From Parasulfuritortus sp037446165 (GTDB lineage Bacteria; Pseudomonadota; Gammaproteobacteria; Burkholderiales; Thiobacillaceae): DNA of 64,000 bases. Under the pieces are notes generated by a model, which had not been told where the DNA came from, did no database searches, and saw only the letters and a program-made list of their open reading frames with translations. Position numbers and translations under genes: made by a program. Below, piece by piece: positions 1 to 7,773 of the stretch; the stretch's first letter is position 1, and each line of letters opens with the position of its first letter. The stretch is from the NCBI GenBank assembly GCA_037446165.1, contig JBBIJC010000001.1, positions 1-64,000 of the forward strand, in the 5' to 3' direction.

Positions 1-317
1 CGGATGCCGAGCAGGTCGAAGGCCGCGCGTTGCATGCGGTCGGCCTGAGGGAAGGTCGCGCACAGGTCCGGAAAGCCGGGTTCCTCGGCGGGCAGTGCTG
101 CATAGGACCAGACCAGGCCGGCGCTGGTCATGAACGCAGCATGGATGGCATAGCCGCCGGCCAGGTGGCGGTCGTCCGAACCCCACAGGGCGATGAGCTG
201 GCCGCCTTCATCCTTGACCGCTTTGGCCAGAACCGGCAGTTGTTCTTTGGTCAGCGCACCGCGCCAGATATGCGCGCCGTGCGCAGCGAAATCCCAATCC
301 TGAGTGCCGATCTTCAT
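1..317 (-). CDS. hyfG: HyfG-like hydrogenase-4/complex I large-subunit homologue, N-terminal part only
   Basis: Reading leftwards from an ATG at 317, about 105 residues are visible before the window edge cuts the gene. The segment ending in FPDLCATFPQADRMQRAAFDLLGI resembles the end of the NuoC-type (30 kDa) domain that forms the N-terminus of HyfG/HycE, where aromatic and proline positions precede a D-x-x-G-I motif. In the family this domain is followed by a NuoD-like (49 kDa) domain, which would carry the NiFe-binding cysteines if this is a true hydrogenase; that part lies outside the window. The start codon sits 1 bp beyond the stop of hyfF, so it belongs to the same operon. Whether it binds NiFe cannot be judged here. 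Confidence 0.7.
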   Translation of the reverse strand, partial: MKIGTQDWDFAAHGAHIWRGALTKEQLPVLAKAVKDEGGQLIALWGSDDRHLAGGYAIHAAFMTSAGLVWSYAALPAEEPGFPDLCATFPQADRMQRAAFDLLGI

Positions 318-318
318 C

Positions 319-1770
319 TCAGCCTCCCAGCAGGTGCGCCGCCTGGCGATACCAGTCGGCCAGGTAGGGTGGAATGAACAGGCCCAGCATCAGGACCAGC
401 GCCAGATGCAGGAAGACCGGGGCGAGCGCAGGTTGATGCGGCAGTTGCTGCAGTTCGGTCTCGCCGAACACCATGGGCTGGACCTTGCCGAACACCGAGG
501 CGAAGGCCACGCCCAGCGCGATGAGCAGGAAGGGCGTAGCCCAGGCGTGCTCGTGCATGGCGGTGGTGATGATCAGGAACTCGCTGGCGAAGACGCCGAA
601 CGGCGGTACGCCGAGGATGGCGATGGTGCCCAGCATCAGGCCCCAGCCGATGGTCGGGTTGGTCTTGATCAGGCCGCGGATGCCGTCCATGAGCTGGGTG
701 CCTGCCTTCTGGGTGGCATGGCCGACGGCGAAGAAGATGGCCGATTTGGTCAGCGAATGCATGGTCATGTGCAGCAGGCCGGCGAAGCTGGCCACCGGGC
801 CGCCCATGCCGAAGGCGAAGGTGACCAGGCCCATGTGCTCGATCGAGGAATAGGCGAACATCCGCTTGACGTCGGTCTGGCGCTTGATCAGGAAGGCGGC
901 CAGCACCACCGAGAGCAGGCCGAAGCCCATCATCAGGTTGCCGGCCATTGCGGTGCCGAGCGCGCCGTCGACCAGCACCTTGCTGCGCATCACGGCGTAC
1001 AGCGCGACGTTGAGCAGCAGGCCGGAGAGCACCGCCGAGACCGGCGTCGGGCCTTCGGCATGGGCGTCGGGCAGCCAGCTGTGCAGCGGCGCCAGACCGA
1101 CTTTCGTCCCGTAGCCGACCAGCAGGAAGACGAAGGCCAGTTGCAGCACGGTCGGTTCCAGTTGCGCCTTGACCGCGTTGAGATGGGTCCAGAGCAGCGC
1201 ACCGCCGCCGGCGCCGAGCACCTTTTCCGCGGCGAAGTAGAGCAGTACGGTGCCGAACAGGGCCTGAGCGATGCCGACCCCGCACAGGATGAAATATTTC
1301 CAGGCGGCTTCCAGCGCGGCTGGCGTGCGGTACAGCGAAACCAGCAACACGGTGGCCAGCGTTGCGCCTTCCATCGACACCCAGAGGATGCCCATGTTGT
1401 TGGTGGTCAGGGCCAGCAGCATGGCGGCGATGAATACCTGATAGCTGGCGTGATAGAGCCGCAAACGGGTGTCGTTGAGCCGGCCGTGCTCCTTCTCGAT
1501 GCGCATGTAGGGCCGTGAGAACAGGGCGGTGGTGAAGGCGACGAAGGCGGTCAGTGCGACCAGGAAGACGTTGAACGAGTCGACGAAGAACCAGCCGTCG
1601 CTCAGTTCCATCGGGCCTTGCGCGATGACCCGGGTGGTCAGGGCGGCCGCGGCCAGCAGGGTCAGGAAGCTGAACCCCGCGTTGATTTCCGGCGCCGAGC
1701 CGCGGTTGCCCCACAGCGCCAGGAAGATGCCGCCGGCCAGCGGGATGCCGAGTAGCCAGTAGAACTCCAT
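319..1770 (-). CDS. hyfF: Hydrogenase-4 membrane subunit HyfF-like (NuoN/NuoL-type antiporter subunit)
   Basis: A 483-residue polytopic protein of the proton-conducting membrane transporter family (Proton_antipo_M). The core carries the family pattern TKVGLAPLHSWLPDAHAEGP followed by TPVSAVLSG (around residues 210-240), with the conserved lysine and histidine of the ion channel. About 13-14 hydrophobic segments span the length. It is the third antiporter-like part of the Hyf complex and should translocate ions across the inner membrane, driven by electron transfer in the peripheral arm. Its ATG shares one base with the stop of hyfE, and hyfG follows after 1 bp, indicating tight translational coupling. 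HyfF and MnhD/NuoN homologues are hard to separate by sequence alone; the neighbours decide the name. Confidence 0.85.
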   Translation of the reverse strand: MEFYWLLGIPLAGGIFLALWGNRGSAPEINAGFSFLTLLAAAALTTRVIAQGPMELSDGWFFVDSFNVFLVALTAFVAFTTALFSRPYMRIEKEHGRLNDTRLRLYHASYQVFIAAMLLALTTNNMGILWVSMEGATLATVLLVSLYRTPAALEAAWKYFILCGVGIAQALFGTVLLYFAAEKVLGAGGGALLWTHLNAVKAQLEPTVLQLAFVFLLVGYGTKVGLAPLHSWLPDAHAEGPTPVSAVLSGLLLNVALYAVMRSKVLVDGALGTAMAGNLMMGFGLLSVVLAAFLIKRQTDVKRMFAYSSIEHMGLVTFAFGMGGPVASFAGLLHMTMHSLTKSAIFFAVGHATQKAGTQLMDGIRGLIKTNPTIGWGLMLGTIAILGVPPFGVFASEFLIITTAMHEHAWATPFLLIALGVAFASVFGKVQPMVFGETELQQLPHQPALAPVFLHLALVLMLGLFIPPYLADWYRQAAHLLGG

Positions 1771-2432
1771 TATTTCTCTCTCAGCTTTTCCATGTGCTTC
1801 AGGTCGAGGGAGTCGAAGGTCTCCCTGATCTGGAAGAAGAAGATGCCCAGCACGAACACGCCGACCAGCACGTCCAGCGCGACGCCCAGTTCGACCACCA
1901 GAGGCATGCCATAGGTGGCGCTGGTGGCGGCGAAGAACAGGCCGTTTTCCATGGCCAGGAAGCCGATCACCTGGGGCAGCGCCTTGGTCCGGGTGATCAT
2001 CATCAGGAAGGCGAGCAGGACGCAGGCCATGGCCACGCCGAGCGTGGACCGGGTCACCGTGCCGGCCATCTGCGAGATGGGCAGGGCCAGGTTGAAGGCG
2101 AAGATCACCAGGGCGATGCCGATCAGCATGGTTGCGGTGTTGTTGAGCATGGGCTCGACGTCGCGGTTGATGTCCAGCTTGCGCACCAGCCGGTAGAAGA
2201 ACCAGGGCATGGCGATCACCTTGAGCAGCAGGGTCAGGCCGGCCGAGTAATACAGGTGATGCTGGCCGGTCGACCAGGCGATGATCGCGGTCGACGAGGC
2301 CAGCGCCGCGCCTTGCCAGGCGAACAGCGTGACCAGGCCGACCACGCGCCGCTGCGACAGCATGGCGAAGGAGATCAGCAGCAGGATGGCCGCAAGCAGG
2401 TTGACGATCTGAAGCGAATAGGTAGCCGCCAC
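1770..2432 (-). CDS. hyfE: Hydrogenase-4 membrane component HyfE-like
   Basis: A 220-residue membrane protein with about seven hydrophobic helices and a charged C-terminus ending in KHMEKLREK. It matches the HyfE family, whose C-terminal half is related to NuoK (the acidic residues within membrane helices, for example in MENGLFF and VVELGVALD, are the expected ion-path glutamates). In E. coli hydrogenase-4 it sits with HyfB, HyfC, HyfD and HyfF in the membrane arm. Here it lies between hyfC (1-bp gap) and hyfF (1-bp overlap). No hyfD homologue is present, so HyfB and HyfF are the only large antiporter-like subunits. Confidence 0.85.
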   Translation of the reverse strand: MAATYSLQIVNLLAAILLLISFAMLSQRRVVGLVTLFAWQGAALASSTAIIAWSTGQHHLYYSAGLTLLLKVIAMPWFFYRLVRKLDINRDVEPMLNNTATMLIGIALVIFAFNLALPISQMAGTVTRSTLGVAMACVLLAFLMMITRTKALPQVIGFLAMENGLFFAATSATYGMPLVVELGVALDVLVGVFVLGIFFFQIRETFDSLDLKHMEKLREK

Positions 2433-2433
2433 G

Positions 2434-3378
2434 TCAAACCTCCAGCAGGAAATGGATCAGCATGCCGAGCACCGCCAGCAGGAAGGCGGTACCGAGGAAC
2501 TCAGGCACGCGGAACAGGCGCATCTTGGCGCTGATGGTTTCCATGAAGGCGAGGACGAAACCGCCTCCCGCCATCTTGACGGTCAGGGCCAGCAGGGCCA
2601 GCGGCAGGGCGCCATAGTTGCCGGTCGGGGCGATGCCCCAGGGCAGGAACAGGGCGATGCCGAGTGCCGAATAGGTGAACAGCTTGATCGCCACCGCCCA
2701 CTCGATCAGGGCCAGATGGCGGGCCGAATACTCCAGGATCATGGCCTCGTGGATCATGGTCAGTTCGAGGTGGGTGGTCGGGTTGTCGACCGGGATGCGC
2801 GCGTTCTCCGCCACCGATACCATCCAGAACGCCACGCCGGCGAAGGCCAGACTGGGGTAGATGGCGAACTGGCGGTGGGCCAGGGTGTCGACGATGTGCG
2901 GCAGCTGGGTCGACTGCGAGATCAGGCTGGCGGTGAAGAACACCATCAAGAGCGCCGGTTCGGCCAGGAAGGAGACCATCATCTCGCGCCGGGCACCCAG
3001 GGTGCCGAACGAGGTGCCGATGTCCATCGCGGCCAGGGCCAGGAACACCCGGGCCAGGGCGAACACGCCGACCAGGGCGATGGCGTCGGCCGCCGGCGAG
3101 AACGGCAGATCGTTGGCGATCATCGGTACGATGCCGGCCGCCAGCGCCATGCAGGCAAATACCATGTAGGGCGCGAAGCGGAACAGGGGTGAGGCGGTGT
3201 GCGCGATCACCGCGTCCTTGTGGAACAGCTTGCGCATCACCCGGTAGGGCTGGGTCACGGGCGGTGCCGAGCGGCCTTGCAGCCAGGCCCGGCACTGGTT
3301 GGTCCAGCCCAGCAGCAGCGGGGCGACCAGGATGGCGAGCAGGGTTTGCAGGAGTTGCAGAATGATGCCGGTGGTCAT
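2434..3378 (-). CDS. hyfC: Hydrogenase-4 subunit HyfC-like (NuoH-type membrane anchor)
   Basis: A 314-residue NuoH/HycD-like protein with eight or so membrane helices. The stretch around HLELTMIHEAMILEYS carries the glutamate-rich loop conserved in NuoH, which lines the quinone/ion entrance in complex I and contacts the peripheral arm in hydrogenases. I place the start at the ATG at 3378 (MTTGIILQLL). A longer reading from 3402 exists, but its start lies inside an inverted repeat element and adds residues with no family counterpart. The gene is preceded by the repeat element at 3396-3477, which separates it from hyfB; transcription probably reads through. Confidence 0.85.
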   Translation of the reverse strand: MTTGIILQLLQTLLAILVAPLLLGWTNQCRAWLQGRSAPPVTQPYRVMRKLFHKDAVIAHTASPLFRFAPYMVFACMALAAGIVPMIANDLPFSPAADAIALVGVFALARVFLALAAMDIGTSFGTLGARREMMVSFLAEPALLMVFFTASLISQSTQLPHIVDTLAHRQFAIYPSLAFAGVAFWMVSVAENARIPVDNPTTHLELTMIHEAMILEYSARHLALIEWAVAIKLFTYSALGIALFLPWGIAPTGNYGALPLALLALTVKMAGGGFVLAFMETISAKMRLFRVPEFLGTAFLLAVLGMLIHFLLEV

Positions 3379-3395
3379 GGCGTCACCTTTCCAGA

Positions 3396-3477
3396 CCGTC
3401 ATTCCCGCGCAGGCGGGAATCCAGGTTTATCTGAATTGAACTGGGAAGCTGGATTCCCGATTTCTCGGGAATGACGG
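3396..3477. repeat. Paired ATTCCC-N8-GGGAAT inverted repeats (dRS3/NIME-like element)
   Basis: Two 20-bp palindromes, ATTCCCGCGCAGGCGGGAAT at 3401-3420 and ATTCCCGATTTCTCGGGAAT at 3453-3472, face each other. They are flanked by CCGTC on the left and GACGG on the right, so the whole 82 bp is itself an imperfect inverted repeat (CCAG and CTGG mark the inner edges). The 20-bp units fit the ATTCCC-N8-GGGAAT consensus known as dRS3 in Neisseria; similar dispersed elements occur in many proteobacteria. It occupies the hyfB-hyfC spacer and can fold into a long hairpin in the operon mRNA. Confidence 0.8.
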
Positions 3478-3501
3478 CGAGGCAATGAGGTCCGGAATAC
3501 A

Positions 3502-5499
3502 TCATTGGGTAAACACCAGCAGGAAGATCAGGGTGGCGAAGCTGTAGATCAGGTACCACTGGATGCGGCCGTGCTGCAGCCGGCCGGCCTGTTCGGAGAG
3601 CCAGCCCGCCACTCTGGCGATGGGCAGATAAAGCAGGGTCCAGAGTTTGTCGACGCTGGCACCGTGGTAATGCGGGGTGCGGTCGAAGGGGGTCGGGGTT
3701 TCCCGCTCGACCCGCATGAAGGACTGGAAGATCTGGCGGATCGGCTGGCCAAAGCCCTCGGCGCTGTCCTGCATGCGTGGCGTCTGCTCGGGGAAGCCGC
3801 AGTCCCATGGATCGGCATGGCGCACCCGGCCGTGATAGACCTTGCGCACGAACAGGAAGGTCAGCGCCAGTGCGACCAGAACCACGGCGAGGAAGACGAG
3901 CGGAGAATAACTGGCCCGTGCCGCATTGACCGGGGCCAGCATCAGCCAGCTGCCGTCGTTGACCAGCGACTGCCCGGTGAGCTGCTTTACCGTGGGCGCC
4001 ATCCAGCCGATGAACTGGCTCGGCAGCAGACCGAGCAGGACACAGCCGGCGGCCAGCCAGACCATGCCCAGACGTTGCAGCCAGCCGGCCTCATGGGCGT
4101 CTTTCAGGGATGGATCGCGCGGTTGACCGAGAAACACCACGCCGAAGAACTTGACCATGACATAGGCTGCCAGTGCGGCGGCAAGGGCAACCGAGGCCGC
4201 CGCCACCGGGATCACCATGTTGAGATAGTTCTGGTGCAGGCCGGGCGTGAGCAGGAAGGCCTGCAGCAGCAGCCACTCGGAAACGAAGCCGTTGAGCGGT
4301 GGCAGGCCGGCGATGGCCAGCGCGCCGATCAGGGTCAGCCAGGCGGTCCAGGGCATGTAGCGGATCAGTCCGCCCAGGCCGCCCATCTGGCGGGTGCCGG
4401 TGGCGTGCAGCACCGAGCCGGTGCCGACGAACAGCAGGCCCTTGAAGAAGGCATGGTTGACCGCGTGATACAGGGTGGCAGTCAGGGCCAGCGCGGCCAG
4501 CATGCCCTTGCCATCGGCACTGAAGATCACGGTCAGGCCGAAGCCAGCCAGGATGATGCCGATGTTCTCGATCGAGGACCAGGCCAGGAGGCGTTTCATG
4601 TCCGATTGCACGGCGGCGAAGATGACGCCATAGAGCGCGGTGATCAGGCCCAGCGTCAGGCTCAGTGCGCCCCACCAGCCGATCTGGACATGGAGCAGGT
4701 CGAAGGTGACCCGCAGCAGGCCGTAGATCGCGGTCTTCAGCATGATCCCCGACATCAGCGCCGACACTGGCGAGGGTGCTGCCGGATGGGCTTCGGGCAG
4801 CCAGACGTGGACCGGCACCAGCCCGGCCTTGGCGCCGAACCCGAACAGGGCCAGCAGGAAGGCTATCGAGGCCCAGTACGGGGTCATCTGCGCCTGACGC
4901 ATGTAGTCGAAGGTGTAGGCGCCATGTCCGCCCTGCAGCACGCCGAAGCAAAGCAGCAGCGAGACTGCGCCGACGTGGGCCATGAGCAGGTAGAGGAAAC
5001 CGGCGCGTCGAATTTCCGGGATCTTGTGGTCGGTGGTGACCAGGAAATAGGACGACAGCGCCATCAGTTCCCAGGCCACCATGAAGGCGTAGGCGTCGTC
5101 GGCCAGCAGCACCATCAGCATGCTGCCCAGAAAGAGGTGATATTCGAGACAGAGGATGCCGGACGGCTTGCCATGACCCTGATGGAAGTAACCCGCGGCA
5201 TACAGGGAAATGCCGGCTGACGCGAAGCCCAGAATCAGGGTGAAGATGGCGGTCAGATTGTCCAGGCGAAGATGGAAGGGCAGGTCGGGCAGTCCGATCG
5301 CCAGCACGGCTGTTTCCGCAGGCGCGCCCAGGAAGCCAAGCGCTGTTGCACCGACCATGACACCAACCAATGCACCCAGCAGGAAAACCGGTTTGCTGAT
5401 GGCCGGCAGTCGTGGCACCAGAGTCAGACCCACAACACCGAGCAGCAGCCAGGCAGTGGCCGCTATCATCAGGAGGTCGATCGGTAATAAAGGAGACAT
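3502..5499 (-). CDS. hyfB: Hydrogenase-4 membrane subunit HyfB-like (NuoL-type antiporter subunit)
   Basis: A 665-residue polytopic protein, the usual size for HyfB/HycC. The central antiporter signature is clear: GFGAKAGLVPVHVWLPEAH followed by PAAPSPVSALMSGIMLK (around residues 222-258), with the channel lysine. There are about 16 hydrophobic segments; the last ~130 residues carry a soluble stretch (KVYHGRVRHADPWDCG) and a final membrane helix. It opens the operon hyfB-hyfC-hyfE-hyfF-hyfG. No hyfA (ferredoxin-type) gene precedes it, unlike the E. coli hyf operon. No convincing Shine-Dalgarno is seen before the ATG at 5499. Functionally it should be an ion-translocating subunit; the electron donor and acceptor are unknown. 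Confidence 0.88.
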   Translation of the reverse strand: MSPLLPIDLLMIAATAWLLLGVVGLTLVPRLPAISKPVFLLGALVGVMVGATALGFLGAPAETAVLAIGLPDLPFHLRLDNLTAIFTLILGFASAGISLYAAGYFHQGHGKPSGILCLEYHLFLGSMLMVLLADDAYAFMVAWELMALSSYFLVTTDHKIPEIRRAGFLYLLMAHVGAVSLLLCFGVLQGGHGAYTFDYMRQAQMTPYWASIAFLLALFGFGAKAGLVPVHVWLPEAHPAAPSPVSALMSGIMLKTAIYGLLRVTFDLLHVQIGWWGALSLTLGLITALYGVIFAAVQSDMKRLLAWSSIENIGIILAGFGLTVIFSADGKGMLAALALTATLYHAVNHAFFKGLLFVGTGSVLHATGTRQMGGLGGLIRYMPWTAWLTLIGALAIAGLPPLNGFVSEWLLLQAFLLTPGLHQNYLNMVIPVAAASVALAAALAAYVMVKFFGVVFLGQPRDPSLKDAHEAGWLQRLGMVWLAAGCVLLGLLPSQFIGWMAPTVKQLTGQSLVNDGSWLMLAPVNAARASYSPLVFLAVVLVALALTFLFVRKVYHGRVRHADPWDCGFPEQTPRMQDSAEGFGQPIRQIFQSFMRVERETPTPFDRTPHYHGASVDKLWTLLYLPIARVAGWLSEQAGRLQHGRIQWYLIYSFATLIFLLVFTQ

Positions 5500-5602
5500 G
5501 GTAAGTTCTGGGTCGATTCTATCAGCCAGCCAGGCTAAGCCGCGAGGCTGGAATGGATTCAGGGTAAGGATCGCTGTGCGGAAAGCCCACAGCGCCTGAA
5601 GA

Positions 5603-7303
5603 TCAGGATAGAACTTCTCCCAGCTTTTCCATGGCTTCCCGGTCGGTCGAGAAGATATGGCTGACGCCGATCTTTTCGGTCAAGCCGGTGTGGTCCAGCA
5701 CATCCTGAACCTGTTTCTTGAATCCGCTGAAGGCCAGTGTGATGCCGCTTTCCTTGAACCGGGCGATCAGGTTGGACAGCATCTCTACGCCTGATGCATC
5801 GATATAGTTGATGCCGCTCGACTTGATCAGGATGCAGCGCAGGTCCGGATTTTCCCGCTCCAGTTGCAGCAGGGCGTCCTCGAAATAGGACACGTTGACG
5901 AAGCGCAGCGCACCGTCGAAGCGCAACGCGCCCAGCCTGGGGTTCAGCGGCGGCAGGTCATGGCGCTCGGCATCGCGCAGGGTCTCGTCCTGGTGCATGC
6001 CCAGGATGGCGATCCGCGGCCGCATCATGCGATACAGCAACAGCGCCAGCGAAAGCAGGATGCCGGTCAGGATGCCGTTCTGGATGTTCGGTGCGAAGGC
6101 CAGGGTGGCGACAAAGGTCACTATCGAGGCGATGCCGTCGTCACGATTGGCGCGCCAGGCCTGGGCGATGATCCTGAAATTGATCAGCCCCATGACCGCG
6201 ACCATGATGATGGCCGCCAGCACTGGCTTGGGCAGGTGATAGAGCGCCGGGGTGAAGAAGAGCAGGGTCAGCAGCACGAACACGGCAGAGATCACCGAGG
6301 ACAGGCCGGTTTTGGCATTCGAGGCCAGGTTCAGGGCCGAACGCGAGAAAGATCCGCTGACCGGCATCGAATGGCTGAATGCGGCTGCAATCTTGGCCAG
6401 ACCTTGCGCGATCAGCTCCTTGTTTTCATTCCAGGGCTGGCGGGTCTTGATGGCGATGACCTTGGAGCTGGACATGGCCTCCATGAAGCTGATCAGGGCG
6501 ATGACGAAGCTGGCCGGCAGCAGCGCAATGCTGGCATGCCAGTCGAGCGGCGGGATGCTCAGGCTGGGCAGTCCCTTGGGGATGTCGCCGACCACACGGC
6601 CGCCGATTTCGGAGAATTGCAGCGCATAACTGGCCCAGGTCAGCAAGGCCACGGTAATCAGCACGCCGGGCAGTCTGGGCGCAAATCGCTTGAAGGCGAC
6701 CAGCAGCATGATCGAGGTCAAGCCAAAGCCGAGCGACATTTCGTGCATGGTGTTGATGTTGGTCAGCACGTTCCAGATGTCGAGCAGGAAATGTTCCGAT
6801 TGCTTGGCTGGTATGCCGAGCAGGGTCGGCAACTGCGACAGGCCGATGATCAGCGCCGCGGCGTTGATGAAACCCATCAGCACAGGATGCGACAGAAAGT
6901 TCAGCAACACGCCCATGCGGAAGGCGCCGAAGGCGATCTGGAACATTCCCGACAGCAGCGCCAGCAGGATGACGTAGGAATAGAACAATTCAGTACCGTG
7001 GCCAGCGAGCGGCGCGACGCTGGCCGCGGTGAGCAGCGAGGTCATGGCCACCGGGCCGGTCGACAGTTGGCGCGACGAACCGAAGAGCGCGCCGACAATG
7101 GTCGGGATCAGCGCGGCATACAGGCCCCAGTACGGCGGTACCCCGGCCAGCTGGGCATAGGCGAGCGATTGCGGTATGGCCACCAGGGACACGGTGATGC
7201 CGGCAATCAGGTCGTCCTTCAGGGTCTCGGCGGTAAAGCTGAAATTCTGGAAATAGGCCAGTGGATTGATGGGGAGAACTCTTTTTGGAAGGTGTGTGGA
7301 CAT
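5603..7303 (-). CDS. SulP-family anion transporter with STAS domain
   Basis: 566 residues: an N-terminal transport domain with about 10-14 membrane helices (SLAYAQLAGVPPYWGLYAA near residues 45-65 is the SulP signature) and a C-terminal STAS domain (about 445-560) with IDASGVEML matching the STAS loop. SulP proteins carry sulfate, bicarbonate, dicarboxylates or other anions; substrate cannot be read from the sequence. It lies 103 bp upstream of hyfB on the same strand. The spacer holds a short hairpin (arms GCTGTG/CACAGC at 5573-5593) but no strong terminator, so co-transcription is possible. In a sulfur-oxidising autotroph, both sulfate efflux and bicarbonate uptake are reasonable roles (inference). 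Confidence 0.85.
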   Translation of the reverse strand: MSTHLPKRVLPINPLAYFQNFSFTAETLKDDLIAGITVSLVAIPQSLAYAQLAGVPPYWGLYAALIPTIVGALFGSSRQLSTGPVAMTSLLTAASVAPLAGHGTELFYSYVILLALLSGMFQIAFGAFRMGVLLNFLSHPVLMGFINAAALIIGLSQLPTLLGIPAKQSEHFLLDIWNVLTNINTMHEMSLGFGLTSIMLLVAFKRFAPRLPGVLITVALLTWASYALQFSEIGGRVVGDIPKGLPSLSIPPLDWHASIALLPASFVIALISFMEAMSSSKVIAIKTRQPWNENKELIAQGLAKIAAAFSHSMPVSGSFSRSALNLASNAKTGLSSVISAVFVLLTLLFFTPALYHLPKPVLAAIIMVAVMGLINFRIIAQAWRANRDDGIASIVTFVATLAFAPNIQNGILTGILLSLALLLYRMMRPRIAILGMHQDETLRDAERHDLPPLNPRLGALRFDGALRFVNVSYFEDALLQLERENPDLRCILIKSSGINYIDASGVEMLSNLIARFKESGITLAFSGFKKQVQDVLDHTGLTEKIGVSHIFSTDREAMEKLGEVLS

Positions 7304-7316
7304 GGGTTCGATTGGT

Positions 7317-7517
7317 TCAGTGCTGGGGAATTCGTTTGGGCACCACGCAGAAGACCACGGGCGCGCTGGTCTTGCCGACCTTGCGTTCGGCCGACCGGGC
7401 CTTGGCGCGGTCAGCGGTGGTTTCCTGCTGCTCCATCAGGGCATGGAATTCACTGATGTGGCCGACGTTGGCGAAGGCCAGGGCATTGATCAGCCGCTTG
7501 AAGTTTTGTACGGGCAT
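7317..7517 (-). CDS. Small protein of unknown function upstream of sulP
   Basis: A 66-residue reading frame starting MPVQNFKRLINALAFANVGHI and ending 13 bp before the SulP start on the same strand. The N-terminal half could form an amphipathic helix; the middle is charged (DRAKARSAERK); the end is hydrophobic and basic. An AGAG stretch lies about 5 bp before the ATG as a weak ribosome site. I do not recognise the family. It occupies the leader of the sulP transcript, so it may be a small partner protein or a leader peptide; it could also be non-coding. Confidence 0.45.
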   Translation of the reverse strand: MPVQNFKRLINALAFANVGHISEFHALMEQQETTADRAKARSAERKVGKTSAPVVFCVVPKRIPQH

Positions 7518-7773
7518 TGCTCTCTGTGCTCAGGTATCTGATGGGGTTAAAGCAGACACCTGTAAGCACCTCCCATGCCACCATGGCTAACACCATGATT
7601 GGATTAGGTGTTTTGCTATGGACTGGGTTTTTTTGGCCTGGCTGCGTGTATCAAATTGCAACGCCAGGTGGGTGCCAAGTGTTTGTTTATCTATTAATAA
7701 ACAATAAAAACATATGGTTATATCGATTGTTGCAGGCCTGACGGGGTATATTGCATAATGCAACATATTATCC
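7518..7773. promoter_or_regulatory. AT-rich divergent intergenic region with two palindromes
   Basis: This 256-bp gap separates the leftward sulP unit from the rightward kinase gene and is clearly more AT-rich than its surroundings from about 7600. It holds an inverted repeat GTTTAT-N6-ATAAAC (7685-7702) and a perfect 13-bp palindrome TTGCATAATGCAA (7751-7763), the latter only 11 bp before the proposed kinase start. TATATT (7747-7752) and CATAAT next to the palindrome are possible -10 elements. The palindrome is placed where a repressor or autoregulator would act on the kinase promoter. No sigma-54 element of the TGGCAC-N5-TTGC type was found by eye. Confidence 0.5.

Noticed and set aside
304..1518. 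Long plus-strand open frame opposite hyfF
   Set aside because: Low-complexity Gln/Gly/His/Asp-rich translation typical of the antisense of GC-rich membrane-protein genes; no motif, and the minus strand has clear homology.
3379..3402. Longer N-terminus for HyfC from an ATG at 3402
   Set aside because: The start codon falls inside the inverted-repeat element and the extra eight residues precede the normal first membrane helix.
7600..7700. Sigma-54 promoter upstream of the kinase or sulP
   Set aside because: GG and GC elements of the -24/-12 type do not occur with the right 10-bp spacing.
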